Origin: Symbiodinium natans
Lineage: Eukaryota > Sar > Dinophyceae > Suessiales > Symbiodiniaceae
DNA: 64,000 nucleotides
Direction: 5' to 3'
Assembly: GCA_905221605.1 (NCBI GenBank)
Contig: CAJNDS010000153.1
Span: 1-64,000 of the forward strand
Below the pieces are notes generated by a model. The model was not told the DNA's origin, searched no databases, and worked only from the letters and a program-made list of their open reading frames with translations. Positions 11,225-21,536 of this stretch are shown in pieces. Numbering within the stretch: the first letter of the stretch is position 1; each line of letters starts with the position of its first letter. A program made the position numbers and the translations under genes.

Positions 11225-13560
11225 GATGATATTTAAACTTTTAAACGTTTAAAACTTATAAAACGCCTTAGACCACCAAAGCTTCTAAAACTTGAAAAAA
11301 TTTTAAACCCTTAAAAATGTTAAAACTTTTAAACCTTTAAAGGGTGTTTTAAAGTATTTAAAATTTTGAAATTCCTTAAACTCCTTAAATTCCTTAAATT
11401 CCTAACTTAGCCCTAATTTAGGAATTCAAGGAATTTAAAGAATTTAGGCCTCTTTAAATTCTTTAAATTCCTTAAATTCCTAAATTAAATTAAATTAGTT
11501 CTGGGCCCTAATTTAAATTTTTTTTACATTCCTTAAGTTCCTAAATTAGCCCTAATTTAGGAATTTAAGGAATTTAAAGAATTTAGGCCTCTTTGAATTC
11601 TTTAAATTCCTTAAATTCCTAAATTAAATTAAATTAGTTCTGGGCCCTAATTTAAAATTTTTTAAATTCCTTAAATTCCTTAAATTCCTTAAATTCCTTA
11701 AATTCCTTAATTAGGGCTAATTTAGGAATTTAAGGAATTTAAAGAATTTAGGCCTCTTTAAATTCTTTAAATTCCTTAAATTCCTAAATTAAATTAAATT
11801 GGTTCTGGGCCCTAATTTAAAATTTTTTAAATTCCTTAAATTCCTTAAATTCCTTAAATTCCTAAATTAGGGTTAATTTAGGAATTTAAGGAATTTAAAC
11901 AATTTAGGCCTCTTCAAATTCTTTAAATTCCTTAAATTCCTAAATTAAATTAAATTGGTTCTGGGCCCTAATTTAAAATTTTTTAAATTCCTTAAATTCC
12001 TTAAATTCCTTAAATTCCTAAATTAGGGCTAATTTAGGAATTTAAGGAATTTAAAGAATTTAGGCCTCTTTAAATTCTTTAAATTCCTTAAATTCCCAAA
12101 TTAAATTAAATTGGTTCTGGGCCTTAATTTAAAATTATATAAATTCCTTAAATTCCTTAAATTCCTTAAATTCCTTAATTAGGGCTAATTTAGGAATTTA
12201 AGGAATTTAAAGAATTTAGGCCTCTTTAAATTCTTTAAATTCCTTAAATTCCTAAATTAAATTAAATTGGTTCTGGGCCCTAATTGAAAATTTTTTAAAT
12301 TCCTTAAATTCCTTAAATTCCTGAAATTCCTAAATTAGGGCTAATTTAGGAATTTAAGGAATTTAAAGAATTTAGGCCTCTTTAAATTCTTTAAATTCCT
12401 GAAATTCCTAAATTACCCCTAATTTAGGAATTTAAGGAATTTAAGGAATTTAAGGAATTTATACAATTTTAAATTACGGCCCAGAACCTCTTTAAATTCT
12501 TTAAATTCCTGAAATTCCTAAATTAGCCCTAATTTAGGAATTTAAGGAATTTAAGGAATTTAAGGAATTTATAAAATTTTAAATTACGGCCCAGAGCCAA
12601 TTTAATTTAATTTAGGAATTTAAGGAATTTAAAGAATTTCGGCCTCTTTAAATTCTTTAAATTCCTTAAATTCCTAAATTAGGGCTAATTTAGGAATTTA
12701 AGGAATTTAAAGAATTTAGGCCTCTTTAAATTCTTTAAATTCCTTAAATTCCTAAATTAAATTAAATTGGTTCTGGGCCCTAATTTAAAATTTTTTAAAT
12801 TCCTTAAATTCCTTAAATTCCTTAAATTCCTTAAATTCCTAAATTAGGGCAAATTTAGGAATTTAAGGAATTTAAAGAATTTAGGCCTCTTTAAATTCTT
12901 TAAATTCCATAAATTCCTAAATTAGCCCTAATTTAGGAATTTAAGGAATTTAAGGAATTTAAGGAATTTATAAAATTTTAAAATTACGGCCCAGAACCAA
13001 TTTAATTTAATTTTGGAATTTAAGGAATTTAAAGAATTTCGGCCTCTTTAAATTCTTTAACTTCCTTAAATTCCTAAATTAGGGTTAATTTAGGAATTTA
13101 AGGAATTTAAAGAATTTAAAGAGGCCTAAATTCTTTAAATTCCTTAAATTCCTAAATTAGCCCTAATTTAGGAACTTAAGGAATTTAAGGAATTTAAGGA
13201 ATTTAAAAAATTTTAAATTAGGGCCCAGAACCAATTTAATTTAATTTAGGAATTTAAGGAATTTAAAGAATTTCGGCCTCTTTAAATTCTTTAAATTCCT
13301 TAAATTCCTAAATTAGCCCTAATTTAGGAATTTAAGGAATTTTAAGAATTTCGGCCTCTTTAAATTCTTTAAATTCCTTAAATTCCTAAATTAGGGCTAA
13401 TTTAGGAATTTAAGGAATTTAACGCATTTAGGCCTCTTTAAATTCTTTAAATTCCTGAAATTCCTAAATTAGCCCTAATTTAGGAATTTAAGGATTTAAA
13501 AAAAATGAAATTAAGGCCCGGCCTCCTTAAATTCTTTAAATTCCTTAAATTTCTAAGTTC
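11225..13560. repeat. AT-rich satellite, about 156 bp period, with orientation switches
   Basis: The landmark GGTTCTGGGCCCTAATTT (or AGTT form) occurs at 11497, 11636, 11801, 11957, 12113 and 12269, spaced 139, 165, 156, 156 and 156 bp. The rest of the unit is built from TTAAATTCC and its complement around AGGCCT. From about 12460 the landmark appears reversed (CGGCCCAGAACC or similar at about 12480, 12590, 12990 and 13225), with one forward copy near 12770. No genes are visible. Confidence 0.85.
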
Positions 13561-13612
13561 TGCCTGAAGAAGCCAAGCCACACGCCAAATAGTACATAAA
13601 GGTCCTTCGTAC

Positions 13613-13966
13613 AAACCCCTAAACCCCTAAACCCCTAAACCCCTAAACCCCTAAACCCCTAAACCCCTAAACCCCTAAACCCCTAAACCCCTAAACCCCT
13701 AAACCCCTACCCCTAAACCCCTAAACCCCTAAACCCCTAAACCCCTAAACCCCTAAACCCCTGAACCCCTAACCCCTAACCCCTAAACCCCTAAACCCCT
13801 AAACCCCTAAACCCCTAAACCCTAAACCCCAAACCCTAAACCCTAAATCCTAAACCCTAAACCCCAATCCCTAAACCCTAAACCCTAAACCCTAAACCCT
13901 AAACCCTAAACCCTAAACCCTAAACCCTAAACCCTAAACCCTAAACCCTAAACCCTAAACCCTAAA
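13613..13966. repeat. Long telomere-like array abutting exon 3
   Basis: About 26 CCCCTAAA-type 8-mers (13613 to about 13818) pass into about 20 CCCTAAA 7-mers that run without a break into the acceptor CCCTAAAG of exon 3 (13968). It is the longest array in the window. Confidence 0.9.
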
Positions 13967-13967
13967 G

Positions 13968-14042
13968 GAGATAGAGCTCAACCTTGAAGCCATCCACGAG
14001 CTCCTGGTCGCGCAGCTGCCCGCCACCCTGGAGCTGCGGAGG
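13968..14042 (+). CDS. Exon 3 of chorein-like gene
   Basis: 75 nt, phase 0, reading EIELNLEAIHELLVAQLP then ATLELRR. This continues the chorein strand-helix pattern: LKxxEL, then a helix, then LP, then a strand. The acceptor is the end of the telomere-like array (CTAAAG); the donor is AGG before GTGAGG at 14043. A GA donor two codons earlier is possible and would change the junction to exon 4 slightly. Confidence 0.55.
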
Positions 14043-14077
14043 GTGAGGCCCGGATGCCCGGATGCAGGGATGGGTGC

Positions 14078-14157
14078 GGTTTAGGGTTTAGGGTTTAGGG
14101 TTTGGGGTTTAGGGTTTAGGGTTTAGGGTTTAGGGTTTAGGGTTTAGGGTTTAGGGT
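14078..14157. repeat. Telomere-like array, TTTAGGG orientation
   Basis: About 11 units, starting about 36 bp after the exon 3 donor. Confidence 0.9.
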
Positions 14158-14287
14158 GAATTCCTTTTGTTTGAGTAGTGGTTTCACGCGGCTGCTGTTT
14201 TCAGGTGACCGTCAGGTTTTCAATGGTCTTCTGTATGCAATTGCCCGAGGTATAATCTGAGGCATTTGGACGGAAAGCTAGGCTTCC

Positions 14288-14362
14288 CAATGTTCCCCTT
14301 ATGCTAACAGTCCCTAATCGGGATAATAATAGGGAGTACTATAATCCCTAGCAAGGAACCGA
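14288..14362. mobile_element. Family A MITE-like element, partial
   Basis: ATGTTCCCCTTATGCTAACAGTCC and GGGAGTACTATAATCCCTA match the left and middle parts of the complete copy at 56035, but the right end is lost. Confidence 0.45.
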
Positions 14363-14559
14363 GAAGGAGGTTGGGAAGCACGGCTTGGAAAAGTCCACGA
14401 CTTATGGGAAACTGAGCAGAGAGCGACGAACGCACGGGCTGAACATTTAGAATGACAAGGCTTCCTCACCAAATGGCTTGCGTCCACATAAACTCCGAAG
14501 TCCTCTCTTATCAAGGAATATCCCCAGGCCCCTTAAACCATCTGAAATCCAAAGCTTCC

Positions 14560-14680
14560 TAGGTAGGATAAGGGGACCCTTCAAAAGGGGACCCTTCTTT
14601 GACCCTCTTCTGGCTCTCTTAAACAGGGGCCTGATTCAGAGGTCTATATCCCCAAGGGTCCCCCTAATCCTATCCCCTAA
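14560..14680. mobile_element. Short inverted-repeat element
   Basis: Left TAGGTAGGATAAGGGGACCC pairs with right GGGTCCCCCTAATCCTATCC. There is an internal direct repeat AAGGGGACCCTTC. It looks like a small MITE of about 120 bp in the intron just before exon 4. Confidence 0.45.
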
Positions 14681-14711
14681 AGCTCATCGCCAAACCCACG
14701 TAAGGTGCGAG

Positions 14712-14767
14712 GCAATTTACCTCAAGGTTCCCTGGAAGCGGCTCCGGCGGAAGCCCGTGTTCGTGGA
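14712..14767 (+). CDS. Exon 4 of chorein-like gene, PWK strand
   Basis: Reads AIYLKVPWKRLRRKPVFV. The [IV]PWK followed by a basic stretch and P-V is the most recognisable piece of the chorein N-terminal domain. The acceptor is taken at GTGCGAG (phase 0, after exon 3). The donor is either GTGGA before GCGG (GC type, 14768) or GAGCG before GTTTAGGG (14771); in both readings the following bases are telomere-type repeat. Confidence 0.55.
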
Positions 14768-14770
14768 GCG

Positions 14771-14787
14771 GTTTAGGGTTTAGGGTC
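14771..14787. repeat. Short telomere-like tract at the exon 4 donor
   Basis: GTTTAGGGTTTAGGG begins at or three bases beyond the splice donor of exon 4. Confidence 0.6.
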
Positions 14788-15470
14788 TTAGTGCGCTGCA
14801 AGCGTTAAGTTTCAAGGGCGGATTACGGGGCAATTATGTGGGTTGGCCCGCACATGGCGCACTAGACATCGCATGCGGCCAACTCATACCACAGCACCCC
14901 TACCGCTAGCAAGCTCACAGGCAGCTCAGGGATATCTTCATGTCTGACGTTTTGTTCTCAATGTTCGGGCAGGAAGTCCTCGAAACTGTTCCAGACCGTC
15001 CCATTACTTCCTTGCGCGTTCTTCCTTCATGATGCATTCATGCTTCGATTAACATCTCCGGCCTTACGTAGCACACTCTTTTGATGCTGAGTGGTCTTCG
15101 TTCTACTACACTTTTGATGGACATTATTGACGGATGCTAGACGTGGAGGAGACCCTATATTCCATTCCACCAAGTGTTATTTGGGTATTTTGGACGTCCA
15201 GAAGTCTACATCTCAATCTTTCGGCATATGGTATCTTTTGCACAAAGCATCATCCGGTGCTTTACCACGCAACAGCCCTTGCTAACTCATCAAGGATTGT
15301 TACTTCTTGTCAGTCTCCTTTGGGAGCATCTCATGTATCATGTAGGCTGAGGAAGTGACACAAAGCCGAGTTTGCAGGATGTGCAATCGGCTACCGTCGC
15401 GAGCACATGAAGCCATAGAGACTGGAGCTGCCGTGTGCAATCAGTTGCCGAAGGAGCTGTCAGACGTCAG

Positions 15471-15483
15471 CATCGAGGCGAAG
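15471..15483 (+). CDS. Possible microexon 5 of chorein-like gene
   Basis: Acceptor CAGACGTCAG, then C ATC GAG GCG AAG before GTCGCT. Joined to exon 4 with the GC donor it gives PVFVDIEAK, fitting the strand after PWK in the family. Only 13 nt, so it rests on phase and context. Confidence 0.2.
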
Positions 15484-15750
15484 GTCGCTGTTGACCACGC
15501 TTGAGTTGTGCATGCGGGTCCCGGAATTTAGAGTAACCTCCGCGAAGCTCAAGTGCGCACTCAGAGTTCGTTGTTAAGGCTCACAAAGGTGAAGGTGTTG
15601 AGTGTAAGGTCGCAAAAAAACACGCAAGCTTGTCTGGTTGACAGATGCCACAAACCTCCCATGGTTTAGCGGTTTGCCATACTTTTACAGTGAGATCCTG
15701 GTGAGCAACTTGCCCTACTCCCCCGGTGCCCATTCTGCACCCATTCTGAC

Positions 15751-15945
15751 CTAAACCCTAAACCCCTAAAACCCCTAAAACCCTAAACCTCTAAAACCCC
15801 TAAAACCCCTAAAGCCCTAAAGCCCTAAACCACAAGACCCTCAAATCCTACAACCCTAAAACCCTAGAACCCTAAAATCCTCAAACCCTAAAGCCCGAAA
15901 ACCATAAAACCTTCAAACCCCCCAAAACCCCAAAACCCTAAACCC
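15751..15945. repeat. Degenerate telomere-like array, CCCTAAA orientation
   Basis: Mixed CCCTAAAA, CCCTAAAG and mutated units, ending shortly before the exon candidate at 15970. Confidence 0.8.
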
Positions 15946-15969
15946 AGAGATGGCTTTTGCAGCGCGGAG

Positions 15970-16005
15970 GTTCACAGTGCCACACCGGAGCTGCTGGAAG
16001 CCCAG
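15970..16005 (+). CDS. Exon candidate of chorein-like gene
   Basis: Reads VHSATPELLEAQ in phase 0; an upstream acceptor at 15962 (TTTTGCAG) would add AE with one extra base. It ends CAG before GCGCTG, a GC donor. It joins in phase to the next exon as LLEAQ-QEEDEED, a likely helical linker. Confidence 0.4.
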
Positions 16006-16009
16006 GCGC

Positions 16010-16087
16010 TGAACATAATAATAATAATATTCATCATCATCATAATGACAATAATGATAATAATCATAATAATAATAGTTATAATAC

Positions 16088-16151
<64 letters not shown>

Positions 16152-16152
16152 T
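16010..16152. repeat. (AAT)n microsatellite
   Basis: ATAATA and CATCAT repeats, becoming a pure AAT run from about 16088 to 16151. The Asn-rich and Ile-rich ORFs over it are shadows. Confidence 0.95.
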
Positions 16153-16647
16153 GCTAATGGTATTCCCTTATCGGTCCCTATATGATCACAGGAGAATAAC
16201 CCCCCCAAAAAAGAACCTAGTATATTTACTAAGGCAACCTATATTACGAGTGAAACTTGACCCCTGAAGCCCCATCCGATGCCTTTGCGGTTCTCCAGCA
16301 TCTGCCGACACTTCTACGCTTCTGCTTCCGGATGAGTCGTGACTGACCGCGCCAGGCATACACAATTCCTGTCGCGTCGCACTCCACTCCACATCATGTC
16401 CGTCAGCCCATGAGTTATTCAGACCCTCAGCCCTCGATTCTCAGCACAATGAGCCGTTTAGCACCTTCAGCCCCTGAAGCCCTCAACTCCGCTTTCCTGC
16501 AACAGAGTCCAAGGATCCGAAAAGCTGCCAAAGCACTCCTGCCAAAGCCCTTCTTTGTTGCAGGCGCGCAGACAGACCGAGAGCACGCAGGCGAGCGAGG
16601 AGAGCCATGCAGTGGAGGAGGATCGCCATCCGTCTCCCTGGTTCTTA

Positions 16648-16676
16648 GTAGGGAATGAGGGAATGAGGGCCCTATA
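16648..16676. mobile_element. Family B element, one end
   Basis: TAGTAGGGAATGAGGGAATG followed by AGGGCCCTATA resembles both ends of the inverted-repeat element at 17453-17576. Only one end is clear here. Confidence 0.35.
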
Positions 16677-16769
16677 CTGTGGCAAGCTGTTTCAACGGAA
16701 GCCTGAAAAGTCTTCGCTAGAGTCGCTAGAGTGAAGGCCCAGGCCTGTTGTTCTTAACCTCAACCAGAA

Positions 16770-16880
16770 TCCTGAACCCTGAACCCTAAACCCTAAACCC
16801 TAAACCCTAAACCCTAAACCCTAAACCCTAAACCCTAAACCCTAAACCCTAAACCCTAAACCCTAAACCCTAAACCCTAA
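16770..16880. repeat. Telomere-like array, CCCTAAA orientation
   Basis: About 15 units, upstream of the exon at 16922. Confidence 0.9.
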
Positions 16881-16921
16881 GCCGGTAGTTTAGGGGCGGA
16901 AGCTGCTGAGTTCTTCGTCAG

Positions 16922-16972
16922 CAGGAGGAGGATGAGGAGGACTTGCGCAAGAGCGTGGAGTCTCAGCTGAAA
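16922..16972 (+). CDS. Exon of chorein-like gene, acidic linker
   Basis: After acceptor TTCTTCGTCAG the segment reads QEEDEEDLRKSVESQLK, 51 nt, phase 0, with donor AAA before GTGGGC. Reading on adds VGLKE to a GC donor (GAG before GCCGGC), an alternative end. Acidic helical linkers are common at this point of VPS13-type N-termini, between the PWK strand and the next conserved strand. Confidence 0.5.
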
Positions 16973-17114
16973 GTGGGCCTGAAAGAGGCCGGCGGCACTT
17001 TGACTGCATCCTTGCTCAGCAAATGGCAGCTCAAGCCTGAAATCGTACGCAGAAAGTCCGAGACATTCAACGCCCCAAGCCCTAAGGCCTAAGCACTCTG
17101 GTGACAGTGAGAGG

Positions 17115-17140
17115 CCCCAAATGTGGGGGGGGGGGGGGGG
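17115..17140. repeat. Poly-G run
   Basis: A run of about 14 G inside intronic DNA. Confidence 0.8.
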
Positions 17141-17280
17141 CATGTGGCTGCGCAGAGAGCCGATTGGCAAGATGGCTACCTGAAGTGGATACGTCGAAGC
17201 CGCTCAGATTCCTAAACCTCAAACCTTACAGCTTCATTTCTGCATTGCAGAAGAGTGGACGAAACCTTGACGTCTGCTAT

Positions 17281-17318
17281 CCTAAGCCCTAAACCCTAAA
17301 CCCTAAACCCTAAACCCA
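17281..17318. repeat. Telomere-like array, CCCTAAA orientation
   Basis: About five units immediately upstream of the exon at 17340. Confidence 0.85.
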
Positions 17319-17339
17319 GATGGGCTCAGAGGGCTCAAG

Positions 17340-17438
17340 GAAATCCGGAAGGTGATTGGGGATGGCGTGCAGATCGTCGTGAACGGCTTGCAGCTGCAGC
17401 TGTGGCCTTCAGTTTCCGAGGACGGCACGGTCACACAG
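17340..17438 (+). CDS. Exon of chorein-like gene, second conserved strand
   Basis: 33 codons in phase 0, with donor ACACAG before GTTGCT. It reads KVIGDGVQIVVNGLQLQL and continues WPSVSEDGTVTQ. In VPS13 and BLTP3 families a segment of this type (helix into I-x-V-x-V-x-N-[VIL]-x-[IL]-x-[IL]) follows the linker. The acceptor is taken at GGGCTCAAG; earlier AGs from 17319 would add a few residues. One of the clearest coding islands in the window. Confidence 0.6.
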
Positions 17439-17452
17439 GTTGCTGACTGTTG

Positions 17453-17576
17453 GTTCGTAGGGGCATGGGGGAATGAGGTACCCTATGTAATCCCTTAAAG
17501 GGTATATATATATATGAAAAAAAGAATATATATATATATACATATAGGGCCCCAATTCCCTCATTCCCTGCTAACC
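17453..17576. mobile_element. Family B inverted-repeat element
   Basis: Left GTAGGGGCATGGGGGAATGAGG and right CCTCATTCCCTGCTAACC are near reverse complements, around an AT-rich centre with TATATA runs. It is about 120 bp and begins about 15 bp after the exon ending at 17438. Confidence 0.5.
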
Positions 17577-18378
17577 AACAGTAAAGTTGTAAGTGTCGGT
17601 GAAGGGCCTGGGTTTTGGGGTATCGAAGGGGCGAAGTGGTGTTGCCAGTTGCTATTGGTGCTTTGTCCAGCAGTTTCACTGGGACAGGAGTCGACTCCTT
17701 CCATGCCGCTCTCACTCTCTGTTGAGGTGCGCTCTGGTGAGGAGCTCGTTAAGTTCAGGGGCCTGGCGTTAGGTTTGGAGTCTAACGCTAAACGAAAAGC
17801 CTAAACCCTTCGGAGAAGATGTTGACATACCCAAGTCCTGCAAAATGCGAATACAAGAAAAGTGGATTTCTTATCCCTATTCCTTCACTGGAAAAACCTA
17901 GCTACAGCCATCACACAAACGTTAAACCCTGTTAAGCCCTGAATGCATGGGTCCGGAACCATCGTATGCCCTAAGCCCGCAAGCCCCAAATCCTGAAACA
18001 CCAGAAGCTTCCGTAAACACATCACCAAGGGGTCACGAAGGGGTCACCAGCTTAGGAATTAAGCGAGAACCCTTGAATTTGTGATTTGTTTTGATCTTGC
18101 AAGGGATGCATTGGCAACTGATCATGTCAGTTCGGGTCCAAGCTAAGCAGTTTCAAAAGAGCATCTCCGCATCAAGCTCACAGCTAAACGAAGCCCAAAG
18201 ACCTCCCCAGGATGCTGAGGGGTTGACTGCAAAAGTGAGGGCAAACGAGGGGCTTGTCTGTTCGGTAAGGACGAAGAGTGACTCGAAACCCCCTAAGCCC
18301 TAAACCCTACTAATCCCTAAACCTTGGGAATCCTTCCGACGCCTTGGGGCAGGGCTTCCAATCTTTTCCATCCAACAG

Positions 18379-18429
18379 CGCTGGGGAGAAGATCGACTGT
18401 CCGCAGGCTTCTGGGCCATGAGCCCTCAA
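18379..18429 (+). CDS. Exon candidate of chorein-like gene
   Basis: Acceptor CCATCCAACAG, then RWGEDRLSAGFWAMSPQ (51 nt, phase 0), donor CAA before GTGCCT. A short CCCTAAA tract lies upstream at 18297-18325. Phase agrees with the exons before (17438) and after (20670). Confidence 0.4.
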
Positions 18430-18439
18430 GTGCCTAAAG

Positions 18440-18525
18440 AAGCCCCCTTATACTAAGAGTCCTTAATCGGGAGTAGAAGAGGGGGTACCTTATACTAAGA
18501 GTCCTTAATAGGGACTAGACCGAGA
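18440..18525. mobile_element. Two head-to-tail half copies of family A element
   Basis: CCCTTATACTAAGAGTCCTTAAT occurs at about 18446 and about 18488, each followed by GGGA and TAG. Both represent the left half; the right half is missing. Confidence 0.4.
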
Positions 18526-19125
18526 CGAGGGCTCCTACTTTAGGGTTGCGCCCTCTTCCGCGTACTGTTTGTACTTGGCGGTGAGGTTTTGAGAGTGTCA
18601 GTTCGGTGCTTGAGTTGTTCATGTGGGTTTCTTCTGGACTTGGGCGCTTTACATTTTCAGCTGCTTGGGCCCCAGATCTGTCCTTTTGAGGCTTGGCAGC
18701 TACGCAGCTACGCCCAAACCACCCTGACTTTGTGTACACGCCACATATCCCTGAAACCACCAGGGTTTAGGGTTTAGGCTGTAGGGTTTAGGGTCCAAAC
18801 GTAAAAACAATGATGAGCACCTGAGGAAGCAGCACCCGCATCGGGAGCAGAGTTCAGAACACATGCTGAACCCTGCGCTGTTCCTCCTGAATCGCCCTCC
18901 TGGGAGGACGTGCACGAGTTCTGCGACCCCTGCGCTCGACTGTTTCGCATGGCTGGCGACCCAGGATGATCGGAAGTGCCACGTTGGCTACTTAAGATGT
19001 ACTTTTTTGAAGATAGGAGGGCCTTGCCATGCTCAGCAGGAAAGAGAGGGCAATTCAAAAAAGGATGTTACAAAATCAGTGCTACTTGCAACTAGCTGAC
19101 TAACTCTGTTCCGGTGCCAGCAGCC

Positions 19126-19871
19126 TCAAATCGACAGGGCACTTCCCTGAGGCCCTTCAGCCGAATAAGTGCGGCCATCTTGCATAAGTAAAAATGACTG
19201 TCCGTTGCCAAGAGCACAGAGCAGAGAACCCATGGCAAGAACCAATAGACTCAGGCACAAACCATGTGCCCGACCGAACAAGCAAAGCCTGCAGAAGCAA
19301 CATGGAATAACAACGACCAAACTAATCTACCTACTCCGCCACAGGTGCGATTGCACCTGTCCCAGGTAAGGGATTGGCTTCCTGCCTCGTGCAACAAAAT
19401 CGAGATAGGACGGGGCAACAAGGCGAAGAGGGCTCATCGCACATTCCCAACAAACGTGATGCCAAGTGCCCAAAGCATCACACCACCAGCAGCGATCGCT
19501 AAGCATATACCTGTAGGGCCGAGAGCAAAAGAAAGACCTGCAAGAATGGTCATCAAGGCACACAGATTGTTGAAAATACAAATCGCCTGGGTATCAACAG
19601 AGTAAACGTCTTTCATTCACCTCATGCCGGCCGAGTTGCAAAAAGCAATTCCAACAGAAGTCACGCTTCCCATCACGCAAGGTGTGAAGTTGCTTCTCCA
19701 GCAGAGCTCGTGGGTCCACGCCCACGGAGAGGATTCACTCCATCCACGATCGCTGGGACATTTGCGGAAGACACTTAAAGGACGCCAAGCATCGTGATTC
19801 TACGCAACGACCAGCACGATGCAAGCGGTGCAAAACGCGAAGCGGATTGCGAACACTGCGAACATCGACAT
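19126..19871 (-). CDS. Nested antisense gene: small four-helix membrane protein
   Basis: A minus-strand model of five exons: 19871-19804, 19752-19632, 19586-19443, 19385-19357 and 19288-19126. Phases agree at every junction if exon 2 uses a GC donor (TCG before GCCGGC). The product is about 174 aa. Exon 1 gives a first helix (FAIRFAFCTACIVLVVA). Exon 2 is a loop with WAWTHELCWRSNFTPC, then a short hydrophobic stretch. Exon 3 gives two helices (LCALMTILAGLSFALG and ICLAIAAGGVMLWALGITF). Exon 5 gives a fourth (LCLSLLVLAMGSLLCALG), then a hydrophilic tail to TGA. The layout resembles tetraspan proteins such as the PMP22/claudin group, with a C-x8-C pair in the first loop, but no family is firmly recognised. 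The gene lies wholly within an intron of the plus-strand chorein-like gene. Confidence 0.5.
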
Positions 19872-20635
19872 GGGAGATTCCTCCCCAAACTCACGTGCTG
19901 CTCATCGCAGCAATTTTTTGAGCACGCAGAACAGCTGCCAACTGCCAACTGCCACATAGGAGACATGAGATCCAACCGTAAACCATGCGAAAGGGAACCA
20001 AGGCTTTCAAACTTGTTTGACTTACATGGCGACTATTGGGACAGAGAGATCCTGCCGCTGTTTTTCTTCGTTTTCTGCTCTTGGCCAAGAGGCAAGGTGT
20101 GTTTAGTAGGATCTACCTGACCATCTCCGTGAATGCGAATCTGCAGAGCTCAAGCCCTAAACCCCAAACCGAAACACACAGGTCTCAGTACGAGGGCTCC
20201 GGCTGGAAGCTCTAAGCCACCTGGGCGGACGAGGCAGCAGAATGTCCAGTCATGAGAGTAGCATGCAGTCAGCAGCACAGCTGGCCGCGCGTTTTCCCTT
20301 CTGTTTTCTGCTTGGTACCTGTCCTGTCACGTCATTGATCCACGTGCGAGTTCCTCTCAGCCAGCCCATTGCCACAGTTGGTGCGATTGTCGCAGTGTTT
20401 GGATGGATCGGGCACTTGCCATATAACAACAGAACCCTTCTAGCTTGCCCAACACATCTCGAGGTTTCAAAAAAGGCTTCGGACGGCTTCGGAGTAGTGA
20501 GCCGAAATCAAGTCAAGCTTAGCCGCTTTGTGTGTAGGAGGGAGGGCCTGCTGTGAAAAGAGTACTGCTGAGGATGTACAGGCAAAAAGCTTTCATAGCG
20601 TCTGAACCCCAAGTATTCGGGCAGACAAACCCTCA

Positions 20636-20661
20636 ACCCCAAACCCTAAACCCTAAACCCT
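20636..20661. repeat. Short telomere-like tract, CCCTAAA orientation
   Basis: About three units, ending eight bases before the acceptor of the exon at 20670. Confidence 0.7.
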
Positions 20662-20669
20662 GTGTTCAG

Positions 20670-20723
20670 ACCCCGAAGTCCATCCTGCGCCAGGCGCTGT
20701 TGTGGTACACGACGATTCTGAAG
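20670..20723 (+). CDS. Exon of chorein-like gene
   Basis: Acceptor CCTGTGTTCAG, then TPKSILRQALLWYTTILK (18 codons, phase 0 both ends), donor AAG before GTGATC. Helix-like and strongly protein-like. It follows the nested antisense gene. Confidence 0.55.
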
Positions 20724-20947
20724 GTGATCTCCGTGTGTGTATCGAGCAAAGGCCCGGCTTAGAAGCACAGAAAGCAGCTTGCAGAGCGGTGTTTTGTGCA
20801 CTGCGGGGACGCCCGCCTGGCAAGGGTCGGAGGCATGAGCTCGGAGTCTCTAGCTGTAGATTGTAGAACCCTGCATGTGAAGAGAAGCTCTTGCCCTACA
20901 TGCCCCCTCATCTTCCCTTCTCTGTCTTCTCACCTGCCCCCGCACAG

Positions 20948-21043
20948 GCGGTGGTGCGGCTTCATCCCACATCACCGCTCAAGACGGGTCTGCCCTTTCA
21001 GCAGTACCCCGGCCCTGATCTATGGCGATCTTGCCACGGACGA
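20948..21043 (+). CDS. Exon of chorein-like gene
   Basis: A polypyrimidine region and CCCGCACAG precede 32 codons in phase 0: AVVRLHPTSPLKTGLPFQQ then YPGPDLWRSCHGR, donor CGA before GTTCGT. An alternative exon uses acceptor CCCTTTCAG (about 20999) and another frame (STPALIYGDLATDEF) with donor GTAGGG at 21048. That also looks like protein, so the exact frame is open. Confidence 0.4.
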
Positions 21044-21211
21044 GTTCGTAGGGTCTGGAGGTTGGCATTCGGATCTTCTGGTCTCCAGAGCCTGAAGCAA
21101 GCCTCTCGAAAGGTTGGGTGCTGCACAGCTCTCTTTCTACTTTCTTTCTACTTAAGGATGCTTTGTCATGGACGACACAGAACGTGACCTGACTCGAATC
21201 CCTCAGGTGAG

Positions 21212-21259
21212 ATGGCGATCTCCCTGCTTATCAGGCATCTGTCGCTGGCGCTGCCCGAG
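21212..21259 (+). CDS. Exon of chorein-like gene
   Basis: 48 nt in phase 0 reading MAISLLIRHLSLALPE, acceptor GGTGAG, GC donor (GAG before GCGCCG). Alternating hydrophobic residues fit a strand of a lipid-groove protein. Confidence 0.45.
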
Positions 21260-21449
21260 GCGCCGCTGCTGGCAGTTTGCGCCGCCCCTTGGACTGTTGC
21301 AACGGGGCTTGTGGGTGATTCGATAAGCTGGGGCTACAGTTGCCAGCTGCTTCGCCTCGCAATTTACCACCAGGGCTGTGCATATTTCGGGATGATCACG
21401 GCTCACGAACCCTAAAAAGCAGAATGCCAAACCCCAAGCCCTCAACTGA

Positions 21450-21513
21450 ATAAACCCTAAACCCGAAACCCTGAACCCTAAGCCCTAAACCCTAATCAAA
21501 CCCTAAACCCAAA
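21450..21513. repeat. Degenerate telomere-like array, CCCTAAA orientation
   Basis: About eight irregular units upstream of the exon at 21537. Confidence 0.8.
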
Positions 21514-21536
21514 AAACCCGAGCCTACGTCGCGCAG

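Noticed and set aside
10647-11252. Five overlapping ORFs of 136-181 codons on both strands
   Set aside because: The 87-bp unit length is divisible by three, so any frame without a stop stays open. All are shadows of the hairpin satellite.
15957-16208. Asn-rich and Ile-rich ORFs
   Set aside because: Translation of the AAT microsatellite.
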